From the NCBI RefSeq assembly GCF_002240225.1, contig NZ_CP022584.1:3020001-3082710 (forward strand): a stretch of 62,710 nucleotides of DNA. Reading direction: 5' to 3'. This document shows positions 55,914 through 62,710 of this stretch, piece by piece. Each line of letters starts with the position of its first letter. The first letter of the stretch is position 1. The notes below the pieces were generated by a model. It had not been told where the DNA came from. It ran no database searches and saw only the letters and a program-made list of their open reading frames with translations. The position numbers and the translations under genes were made by a program. Source of the DNA: Paenibacillus physcomitrellae (GTDB lineage Bacteria; Bacillota; Bacilli; Paenibacillales; Paenibacillaceae).

Positions 55914-56906
55914 TCAGTTCCAGGCCGGAACCGCATGTCCTACATTCAATAAAAATTGCTCCAAACAAAGCTGGCCATTCATATTGTACCGGAGCTTCTT
56001 CTTGGATTCTGCCGCAAATGCCATGCAGGAAACCCAGGCTCCGGCGCTGCGGGTTCCGGCTGTCTTGGAGATAAACTCCCATTCATCTATAAAAACGATA
56101 CGATCATGTCTGTTCGCCTGAGCCTGAAGCATATCTTTGAACCATAAATGAAACAAATCAAAGATCATCTCCAGGTGGTCACCCAAACCGGCCTTAAACA
56201 CGCTCTGCTGAGCGGTTATCAGTGGAGATCCGCCTCTGCCTGCGGATTCCTTCCCTAATTGTAACACTACGTTTCTAATTTCTGCAAACCAATTCTGACC
56301 TGCCAATTCCCGGCAGGCTGAGAGTCCAGCCGCCAAATGGACGGCCGTCCGGGCAATCGCATCGGGAATCCCTTCGTCGCTGAGCTTCTGAAGCATCAGC
56401 ATGGGATCAAGGGCCGAGAAGGCTACCCACTGGGCTCTCGACTGAATCGTCGGCAGCAAGGCTTTGCCATTGCTGGACAATAAAATCGCAACCGCCGGAG
56501 AAGGCGGCTCCTCGAGAAATTTAAGCAGGCTGTTGGCGGCCTGCACATTCATTTTATCAGCCTGATCAATAATATAAGCCTTAGGATTGCCGTTCTCGGA
56601 ACGGTAAGAGAATATCCGCTGCAGCTCACGAATCTGATCAATCTTAATATTCGCGCCGTCTGGACTTACGATTTGCAGATCGGGGTGGTTGCCATGCAGC
56701 AGCTTGCGGCATTCCAGACAAGTTCCGCAGGCTTCCTCCGTCCCGTTTGTACAGAACAAGGCCTGTACGAAAGCAAGCGCCATTTCCATCTGTCCGCTTC
56801 CGGGAGGCCCGTTAAAGATATAAGCATGAGATATGCGGTTGTGCCTTAACCCGTTCTGCAGCAGCTTCTTGGGACCTTCCTGCCCAACGATCTCCTTGAA
56901 TAACAT
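55914..56906 (-). CDS. holB: DNA polymerase III delta' subunit
   Basis: Clamp-loader subunit. The 330 residues have HAYIFNGPPGSGQ in place of a true Walker A (the lysine is Gln, acceptable in delta' proteins), the zinc site CGTCLECRKLLHGNHPD, and the NSLLKFLEEPP sensor region. It lies between yaaR and ricT as in B. subtilis. The ribosome binding site is weak (GTGAG). Confidence 0.93.
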   Translation of the reverse strand: MLFKEIVGQEGPKKLLQNGLRHNRISHAYIFNGPPGSGQMEMALAFVQALFCTNGTEEACGTCLECRKLLHGNHPDLQIVSPDGANIKIDQIRELQRIFSYRSENGNPKAYIIDQADKMNVQAANSLLKFLEEPPSPAVAILLSSNGKALLPTIQSRAQWVAFSALDPMLMLQKLSDEGIPDAIARTAVHLAAGLSACRELAGQNWFAEIRNVVLQLGKESAGRGGSPLITAQQSVFKAGLGDHLEMIFDLFHLWFKDMLQAQANRHDRIVFIDEWEFISKTAGTRSAGAWVSCMAFAAESKKKLRYNMNGQLCLEQFLLNVGHAVPAWN

Positions 56907-57020
56907 TCGGACTCACACTTTCTATTTGATATAAAATGTTCGGACAACGGAGGCTCCCGCGTTATGTTCCAATCGATTTGGCGAGCCTAATCCCTATCCC
57001 TGGCATCAGCTCCAGCCGGA

Positions 57021-57464
57021 TTAAAAAGCCAAATTGATCAGCAAGCCGCGGATTTCTCCGATCTTCTGCAAAAGATCCAGTCTGCCCTGCTCCGTTTCCA
57101 GCAGTTCTTCTCCCATGCCCAGCAGGCTGGCGTCTATTTCATCCAGCAGTTTATAACGTTTGCCCCGTCCCCGCCGGTCCCAGCCTTTCGTATCCTTCAT
57201 GCCGACCCCGCGGCGGACGGTCTCCTCCAGGAATCGTTTGACCATCATCCGGTAGATTTTCAGCTCACGCACCGTCATCGAACGGGCAAGCCTGTCCCCC
57301 TGAAAATGAATTTCCTGAAGCTTGCGGCTCAATTCCTCCTGGGTGGACTGTTCCCCCTGATGCTGCATCGCATCTGAGAAGCTTCTGGACGAGACCTGCT
57401 TGGCCGCGCCTTCGGACAATCCTCTGCTGCTTGTCAATGGTCTATACCCCGGCTCGATTTTCAC
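57021..57464 (-). CDS. yaaR: YaaR (DUF327) protein
   Basis: The 147 residues are mostly helical and charged, with the DUF327 core MTVRELKIYRMMVKRFLEET and KRYKLLDEIDASLL. Function unknown. The start is GTG at 57464 with only a weak site upstream. It lies between darA and holB as in B. subtilis. Confidence 0.88.
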   Translation of the reverse strand: MKIEPGYRPLTSSRGLSEGAAKQVSSRSFSDAMQHQGEQSTQEELSRKLQEIHFQGDRLARSMTVRELKIYRMMVKRFLEETVRRGVGMKDTKGWDRRGRGKRYKLLDEIDASLLGMGEELLETEQGRLDLLQKIGEIRGLLINLAF

Positions 57465-57613
57465 CTGATCTACCGCCCATCTCTACCCGTATATTTGTAA
57501 ACATGCAGAAACGGCTACTTGACCCGCCGGGCCACCGTAACCGCCTGCCTTGCCGGCAAACGGGAAAACCCGCCCGCCGGCTTTGTCTTAACATCTGCCG
57601 CTATACACGTTTA

Positions 57614-57970
<357 letters not shown>

Positions 57971-58102
57971 TTACGCCTAATAATGAAAAGAAAATAAGCA
58001 AATGGATTTCTATGAATCTCCCCTATATGCTATTCCCGCCTCGTCTTTTCAAGATGGGAGTAAGGATAAAGAAGATTATAATCTATTATAACGCATATTT
58101 TG

Positions 58103-58771
58103 TTATTTATTTGATAAATTTGGCCTGAAATCCTCTAAAATCGGCTTTAATTGCATTTTTACCGCCTCCGCCATCACTTCCGGCGATTGGGATGCATCTA
58201 CAACCGTAATACGTTCAGGATACATAGCGGCTACCTTCCGGTAACCTTCCCTTACCAAGTGGTGAAAATGTAAAGCTTCCAGGTCAAGCCTGTTCACTTC
58301 ACGTCCCTTCCCTGCGGCAATCCGGGCCAGCCCGACTTCCGGTTCAACATCGAGATAGAACGTATAATCCGGGAATCTTCCATCTGTAGCAAAAGCATTG
58401 ATCGAGAGCACTTCCTCGATACCGATCCCTCTCGCATAACCCTGATAAGCTAGACTGCTGTCAATGAACCGGTCGCATAACACAATGGTTCCTTGCTCAA
58501 GAGCAGGCTCAACTTTCTCCACCAAATGCTGGCGGCGCGCCGCCGCGTAAAGCAAAGCTTCTGTGCGGATATCCATTTCCGTATGGTCCGGATGCAGCAG
58601 GAGTTCGCGGATGCCTTCCGCAATCCGGATACCGCCAGGCTCCCGGGTCACGATATAAGGCAAACCTTCCTGGTCGAGCAGATCGGCGAGCTTCTGCATC
58701 ATCGTCGTTTTGCCTGAACCTTCCCCTCCCTCCAGCGTAATAAAAAGTCCCTTGCGTTTGATTTCGTTCAT
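58103..58771 (-). CDS. tmk: Thymidylate kinase
   Basis: Phosphorylates dTMP to dTDP. The 222 residues have the P-loop [11 protein letters not shown], the DRF motif in [14 protein letters not shown], and TREPGG. The ATG overlaps the stop of the decarboxylase gene as ATGA. Confidence 0.97.
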   Translation of the reverse strand: MNEIKRKGLFITLEGGEGSGKTTMMQKLADLLDQEGLPYIVTREPGGIRIAEGIRELLLHPDHTEMDIRTEALLYAAARRQHLVEKVEPALEQGTIVLCDRFIDSSLAYQGYARGIGIEEVLSINAFATDGRFPDYTFYLDVEPEVGLARIAAGKGREVNRLDLEALHFHHLVREGYRKVAAMYPERITVVDASQSPEVMAEAVKMQLKPILEDFRPNLSNK

Positions 58772-60522
58772 CGTTCTTCCTCCGGTGTATCATCATTAAG
58801 ATAGACTTGAATATGCTGCAGGGATGAGTCCTTGACCGCCTGGAAACGGGAGCCTGACTCTCTTAAAGCGACCAGGCGGGCCAGGACCTCAGCCGTGATT
58901 GGTTCTCCCGGATATAGAAGAGGAATGCCAGGCGGATAAGGAATGACCATTTCCGCCGCCCTTCTCCCTTCTCCCTGCTCTAAGAGTATGGATTCCGTTT
59001 CTTCCTCCACCGGAGGGGTCAGATCAAAAGCAACGGGCTGTGAGACGGGTTCTCCCAAAATGTTCCACGTGGAAACCGGGCTATCCTCCGGTCTGACCTG
59101 ATCTTCAGGACAATAGCCCATCTCTGCTTCCAGTGTATGCAGCACCTCCAGCAAATGGTTAACATCGCTTGTCGTCGTCCCCGGACCTAAAGCAAGCACC
59201 GTATACCGTTCGTCACTCATCTCCGGCACACATTTCCCTTGTTCCAGCCGCTCCTGAAGCTTGTACCCGCTCCATTCCCCCAGCCGGTCATACAGAACCA
59301 CTTTGTAAGGGTCCTGATGGGGATGATGATACCGGGAACCATCCGGGGCACGATGGGCAGAGGATAAGGGATTAGCAAAAGGATGGGCGGCCTCTTCCAG
59401 TTCCAGTTCCAGTTCCAGCTTCAGCTCCACTTCGACTCCCGCTTCTCTTACACCTTGGCCAGTTTCAAATTCCCGTATATGTAAGGCCTCGCCTTTGTTT
59501 GGGTTCTCCAGTTCCTCTGAGGCTCTGCCGCCTTCTAACTTGCTTCCCCACTTATTATTACCACCATCTGACCATTTGTTAACTCTCTCTTCCAGCAATC
59601 CGATGCGTTTCAGCTGACGCAGGCCTTCCCGCAGCCGGGCCGCCGCGGCCAAGCTTTCGGCAAAGGCGGCCGGGCCTTCCTGCTCCAGCAGGCTTCTACA
59701 CAGATCGAGCGAAGCCATGATCGGATAAGACGGGCTGGAGCTCTGCACCATCGCCAGCCGCTGGCGGAGCAGCGGACGGTTCAGCAGGCCTCCCTGCACA
59801 TGCAGCATGGCGCCCATCGTCATGGCGCCCAGCATTTTGTGCGTGGACTGCACGACACCGTCGGCGCCCTGGGACAGCGCGCTGCGCGGCAGCTCTGCGG
59901 CCAGGCCGTAATGCGCTCCGTGGGCTTCGTCCACGAGCAGCGGCACTCCGGCCGCATGACACAGCGCCGCCAGCGGAGCGAGCGGCGCCCCCATGCCGTA
60001 GTAGTTCGGGTGGGTGACCAGTACACCCTTTGCGCCCGGATAGCGGCGCAGGGCTTCACCCACCGTCTCCGGCGAAGGCATGGTCGCAAGCCCGCTGGCG
60101 CCGTCCACCTCCGGCGCCAGAAAAACCGCCCGTGCGCGGGCCAGCATCAATCCGTGCAGCACGGATTTGTGCACATTGCGCTGCACGAGCAGCACATCGC
60201 CTGGCTGACTGCATGCCGTCAGGATCAGCGCCAGATTGCCCGACGTACTTCCTCCTACCAGGAAGTACGTCTCCTCGGCCCCGAAGAATCGGGCCGCCTT
60301 CTTCTGTGCCACCTCAATCACGCCCTCCGGATGATGCAGATCATCCAGGCCTGTGATCTCGGTGGCATCTATCGTCAGCACGTCCTGCAGCGGGCCGCTG
60401 CCGGGACGTTTGTACATTTTTCCATTCTTATGCCCCGGTACATGGAACGAAACATCCTTGTCCCCCCGATACCTCTGGAGCGCTTCCCACAGCGGGGCAT
60501 CTCCCACCAGTTGCTTCTTCAC
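58768..60522 (-). CDS. yaaO: Orn/Lys/Arg decarboxylase family protein (YaaO-like) with low-complexity insert
   Basis: PLP fold-type I decarboxylase of the YaaO/SpeA group. The 584 residues show [31 protein letters not shown] and the PLP lysine Lys229 in [10 protein letters not shown], and end with the C-terminal family domain ([13 protein letters not shown]). Substrate (lysine, arginine or ornithine) cannot be told. About residues 318-405 form an unusual hydrophilic insert with an [14 protein letters not shown] run encoded by TTCCAG repeats. The GTG at 60522 follows AGGAAG. It is overlapped by tmk. Confidence 0.88.
   Translation of the reverse strand: MKKQLVGDAPLWEALQRYRGDKDVSFHVPGHKNGKMYKRPGSGPLQDVLTIDATEITGLDDLHHPEGVIEVAQKKAARFFGAEETYFLVGGSTSGNLALILTACSQPGDVLLVQRNVHKSVLHGLMLARARAVFLAPEVDGASGLATMPSPETVGEALRRYPGAKGVLVTHPNYYGMGAPLAPLAALCHAAGVPLLVDEAHGAHYGLAAELPRSALSQGADGVVQSTHKMLGAMTMGAMLHVQGGLLNRPLLRQRLAMVQSSSPSYPIMASLDLCRSLLEQEGPAAFAESLAAAARLREGLRQLKRIGLLEERVNKWSDGGNNKWGSKLEGGRASEELENPNKGEALHIREFETGQGVREAGVEVELKLELELELEEAAHPFANPLSSAHRAPDGSRYHHPHQDPYKVVLYDRLGEWSGYKLQERLEQGKCVPEMSDERYTVLALGPGTTTSDVNHLLEVLHTLEAEMGYCPEDQVRPEDSPVSTWNILGEPVSQPVAFDLTPPVEEETESILLEQGEGRRAAEMVIPYPPGIPLLYPGEPITAEVLARLVALRESGSRFQAVKDSSLQHIQVYLNDDTPEEER
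59395..59436. repeat. TTCCAG hexanucleotide repeat inside the decarboxylase gene
   Basis: Four perfect tandem TTCCAG units (59395-59418) followed by three degenerate ones; on the coding strand they give alternating Glu-Leu. Being a multiple of three, gain or loss of units keeps the frame. Confidence 0.85.
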
Positions 60523-60633
60523 AGCCTAACACTTCCTATCCACTCTCTTCTCTTGATTCTTATTTTAAAAGATTAAAAAGCCGAAGTATATGTATTCCTC
60601 CCAATCCTACGAAAGAGAACCCAGCCAACAACT

Positions 60634-60662
60634 AAAAAAGAGCCCGCATCCCATGCAGGCTC
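60634..60662 (-). terminator. Intrinsic terminator of csfB
   Basis: Minus-strand GAGCC-GCAT / ATGC-GGCTC hairpin followed by T6. Confidence 0.88.
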
Positions 60663-60674
60663 CCTTAACCCCAT

Positions 60675-60890
60675 TTATGCATTTAACTGCACCCAAATCT
60701 GCTTCATCTGATGAATAAAGAAATCATACTTCTCGTCCTTCACGTCCGTATGCACCATTTCCGCTTCACACTCTTCACAAATGAATTCCGAAACAATCTT
60801 TATTCCCTGTGCTTTCGTCTCGCCGCATATAATACAGGTTTCCGGAGCCTCATCCTTCAAGCGTTCGACCGGTCTAATGATTTCTTCCAT
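60675..60890 (-). CDS. csfB: Anti-sigma-G factor Gin
   Basis: Small zinc protein that holds sigma-G (and sigma-E) inactive at the wrong time. The 71 residues contain the paired cysteines ETCIICGETK and FICEECEAEM. The ATG at 60890 follows AAGGTGGGAT. Its place next to the rrn operon and yaaO group agrees with csfB in B. subtilis. Confidence 0.92.
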   Translation of the reverse strand: MEEIIRPVERLKDEAPETCIICGETKAQGIKIVSEFICEECEAEMVHTDVKDEKYDFFIHQMKQIWVQLNA

Positions 60891-61104
60891 TTGCGATCCC
60901 ACCTTGTCGCTTTTACTATCAGTATGCCACAGAATCTATCTATTTATACAAGTCTGCTAGCCTTTTGACCCTATATCCTATGCCCAAAGCCTGAAATTGG
61001 TGTTTATGCCCTCCTCCCGCTCAAAAAAGGCCGATTTTATGCCGATATATTAAGCAAATGACCTTGTACTTACTTGCTATCTCCCAGGAGGGATGTAACC
61101 GTTT

Positions 61105-61629
61105 ATGAATATTGACCAAAATACAAAAGCAACCTTTTACCAATACAGACTTCTAAAAAAAGCCTTGTTCCCCAAGCCTTTAATAGTAAGCCTGCTGGTG
61201 CTCCCTTTGATCTGTTTGATCGCTGAAATTATAAGCCTCGGCCCCTTCAGCATTTTGACTTTTATCGTAGCGGCGCCCATCGCCCTTTGGATTCAATTTG
61301 TAATCTGCCGTTCCGTCATTATTATCGTCAGCCATTCCTATCGTCCGAAGTGGCACTTCTCCTGGCGTATGCCTTGGTTCGGCTATATCCCTGTTCAATA
61401 CATAAGCTACTCCACCTATAAAAAAGCGCACCTTCATTACATATGGATCGGTTTCGCTCTGATCGCCGTGCTAAGCCCCTGGTCGCCGACGAGCCTGATT
61501 GTATCCTTGTTCTTCTGGCATCTATGGCTGCTCTTCCCCAGACTCTATTCATTTATTGTCCTGTTTGGGCAGCGCAAAGACGGAATGCTCAAATTAACCG
61601 ATCAAGAACTGTCCTATTACATACAGTGA
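61105..61629 (+). CDS. Hypothetical polytopic membrane protein
   Basis: The 174 residues contain about four membrane segments (near 26-45, 48-68, 112-126 and 130-150). A basic aromatic loop with SHSYRPKWHFSWRMPWFGY lies between the second and third. AGGAGGG lies 12 nt before the ATG. It is on the + strand between csfB and a lipoprotein gene and shares a bidirectional terminator with the latter. I recognise no family. Confidence 0.75.
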   Translation: MNIDQNTKATFYQYRLLKKALFPKPLIVSLLVLPLICLIAEIISLGPFSILTFIVAAPIALWIQFVICRSVIIIVSHSYRPKWHFSWRMPWFGYIPVQYISYSTYKKAHLHYIWIGFALIAVLSPWSPTSLIVSLFFWHLWLLFPRLYSFIVLFGQRKDGMLKLTDQELSYYIQ

Positions 61630-61660
61630 TCCTCCATCTATCCTTCCCCTCAATATCTTC

Positions 61661-61705
61661 AAAAAAAGAACCTGCTTCCTCATCCGAGGAAAGCAGGTTC
61701 TTTTT
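61661..61705. terminator. Bidirectional intrinsic terminator
   Basis: AAAGAACCTGCTT-CCTC / GAGG-AAGCAGGTTCTTT stem with A7 on one side and T5 on the other, between the converging membrane-protein and lipoprotein genes. Confidence 0.92.
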
Positions 61706-61713
61706 GATTATAC

Positions 61714-62142
61714 CTAAGGATTGTTCGTGTTATTCAAACTTCGAGCAGCTACGTCATTTGTTTTTGGAATGTAGAGAATAAAAGCATTTTTCTGCAGTGA
61801 TAATTGAATGACTTGATTATTTTTAATAAAAACACGAGTAGATCCCGTCTGTTCTTCCTTGTCCTCCGTCCAACCCCAAGCCTTTATCTCTTCCTCATAG
61901 GCCGTTGGAAGCTTGCTATCCTCTTTTAGACCCGGAACAGAATAGCGGACGTACTCCATCTTCGCGCTCTTTAATGCAGCTTCAGCTTTACTAGCTTCTT
62001 TCGGAACCGGGAAACTTTTATCCACAGCTGAACCCTCATATACCTTCCATGCAGTATCTGCAGAATTACAGCCGGCAATAAACAACATCATCGTTATAAC
62101 TGAAAGCAAGCAGAATAAATACCATTGGGTTTTCCTATTCAT
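61714..62142 (-). CDS. Hypothetical lipoprotein
   Basis: The 142 residues begin with a lipoprotein signal peptide (hydrophobic residues 8-24) and lipobox IAGC with Cys25. The mature part is charged, with a segment resembling secreted stress lipoproteins (FPVPKEASKAEA). No domain is recognised. AAGGAGGAGA precedes the ATG. It is the first gene after the rrn operon, on the same strand. Confidence 0.8.
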   Translation of the reverse strand: MNRKTQWYLFCLLSVITMMLFIAGCNSADTAWKVYEGSAVDKSFPVPKEASKAEAALKSAKMEYVRYSVPGLKEDSKLPTAYEEEIKAWGWTEDKEEQTGSTRVFIKNNQVIQLSLQKNAFILYIPKTNDVAARSLNNTNNP

Positions 62143-62208
62143 GATATTTCTCCTCCTTACCCCAATAAATTCAATTCCTTAAAAGGTACAAGGCTCTATT
62201 CTACACCT

Positions 62209-62223
62209 AGTCGATCCGACTAA
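62209..62223 (-). promoter_or_regulatory. Perfect dyad in the lipoprotein leader
   Basis: TAGTCG and CGACTA flank three bases. It lies downstream of a TATAAT (complement of 62236-62241). A second dyad, GTAAC and GTTAC, lies at 62263-62278. They look like operator sites; no regulator can be named. Confidence 0.35.
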
Positions 62224-62345
62224 GTTCCTAGTTTATTATATATTCAGATGATCAGTCAGGAGTAACAAAACGGTTACATTCAATTGCCAGTGATTTCATA
62301 TTATTACTGTCCCTTATACCTTCACCTATCCCCTACAAATCAACC

Positions 62346-62384
62346 AAAAAAAATAAAAACCACCACCGATAATCGGCAGTGGTT
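62346..62384 (-). terminator. rRNA operon terminator
   Basis: Minus-strand ACCAC-GCCGAT / ATCGG-GTGGT hairpin followed by T5AT7, directly after 5S rRNA. Confidence 0.92.
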
Positions 62385-62388
62385 CTTC

Positions 62389-62505
62389 GCTTGGCGACGT
62401 CCTACTCTCCCAGGACCCTGCGGTCCAAGTACCATCGGCGCTGGAGGGCTTAACGGTCGTGTTCGGGATGGGTACGTGTGGAACCCCTCCGCCATCGCCA
62501 CCAAA
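62389..62505 (-). rRNA. rrf: 5S ribosomal RNA
   Basis: 117 nt. On the minus strand it starts TTTGGTGGCGAT, contains CCCATCCCGAACACG and GCGCCGATGGTA, and ends GAGTAGGACGTCGCCAAGC, all typical of Firmicutes 5S. The spacer to 23S is about 63 bases and holds no tRNA gene. Confidence 0.97.
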
Positions 62506-62568
62506 CGATTCAAGTGTTTGATCACTTGAAAACTGGATACGAAACAATCAATTGCGATTAGATCTATT

Positions 62569-62710
62569 TGGATAAGCCCTCGACCGATTAGTACTGGTCA
62601 GCTCCATGCATTGCTGCACTTCCACCCCCAGCCTATCTACCTCGTCGTCTTCAAGGGGTCTTACTAGTTGGGAAATCTCATCTTGAGGGGGGCTTCACGC
62701 TTAGATGCTT
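62569..62710 (-). rRNA. rrl: 23S ribosomal RNA, 3' end (partial)
   Basis: The minus strand shows the 23S 3' region (CATCTAAGCGTGAAGCCCCC, TGGGAAATC complement, ACCAGTACTAATCGGTCGAG) ending near GGGCTTATCCA. The gene runs off the right edge, so only about 142 nt are in the window. Confidence 0.95.

Noticed and set aside
56790..56825. DNA polymerase III delta' with Gln in place of the Walker A lysine, possibly a defective ATPase
   Set aside because: Delta' subunits commonly lack a working P-loop; the rest of the protein and its zinc site look intact.
62520..62568. Possible tRNA genes between 23S and 5S rRNA
   Set aside because: The spacer is only about 63 bases and contains no tRNA-like cloverleaf or GTTC block.

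Overview
The window is one chromosomal segment from an endospore-forming member of the Bacillales, most likely Paenibacillus or a close relative. This rests on GC content near 50 %, Firmicutes-type ribosome binding sites, many sporulation genes, and gene order that follows, in reverse, the Bacillus subtilis region between the rrn operon near csfB and lysS (from memory, not computed). Almost everything lies on the minus strand. The exceptions are abrB, an IS3-family transposase, one small gene at 39.4 kb and one membrane-protein gene at 61.1 kb.

From high to low coordinates, the direction of most transcription: 23S 3' end and 5S rRNA; a two-gene accessory pair; csfB (Gin); yaaO-like decarboxylase, tmk, darA, yaaR, holB, ricT, yabA, yabB-like methyltransferase, rsmI; divergent abrB and HD phosphohydrolase with tatD; a c-di-AMP riboswitch with the yabE-like 3D-domain protein; rnmV, rsmA, yabG, veg, sspF, ispE, purR, spoVG, glmU, prs; a small + strand gene where Bacillus carries ctc; pth, fin, a broken mfd, a PrsA-like lipoprotein, an IS element, spoVT, a flippase-like gene, mazG, hup, rqcP, yabP, yabQ, divIC, yabR, spoIIE, yabS/yabT, tilS, hpt, ftsH; a NAD/CoA operon (nadA-nadB-nadC-coaX-hslO); cysK; the folate operon (pabB-pabA-pabC-folP-folB-folK-yazB-dusB); greA; and lysS, which runs off the left edge.

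Sporulation control can be read directly in several places: a Spo0A-type spoIIE promoter with a 21-bp spacer, Spo0A boxes around abrB and upstream of spoVG, and a sigma-H promoter for spoVG. Two c-di-AMP elements, the riboswitch and DarA, lie 8 kb apart. The NAD genes sit between ftsH and coaX, and greA between dusB and lysS. Compared with my memory of B. subtilis, yabJ, ctc, yazA and yacD are missing from their usual places.

The most notable local events are an in-frame TAA that splits mfd between its polymerase-binding part and its motor, and an IS3-family element inserted in the loop of what was the PrsA gene's intrinsic terminator, with a 4-bp target duplication. I found no unmistakably new multi-gene system. 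The window is mostly core genome, with a few unusual regulatory, repeat and insertion features listed below.
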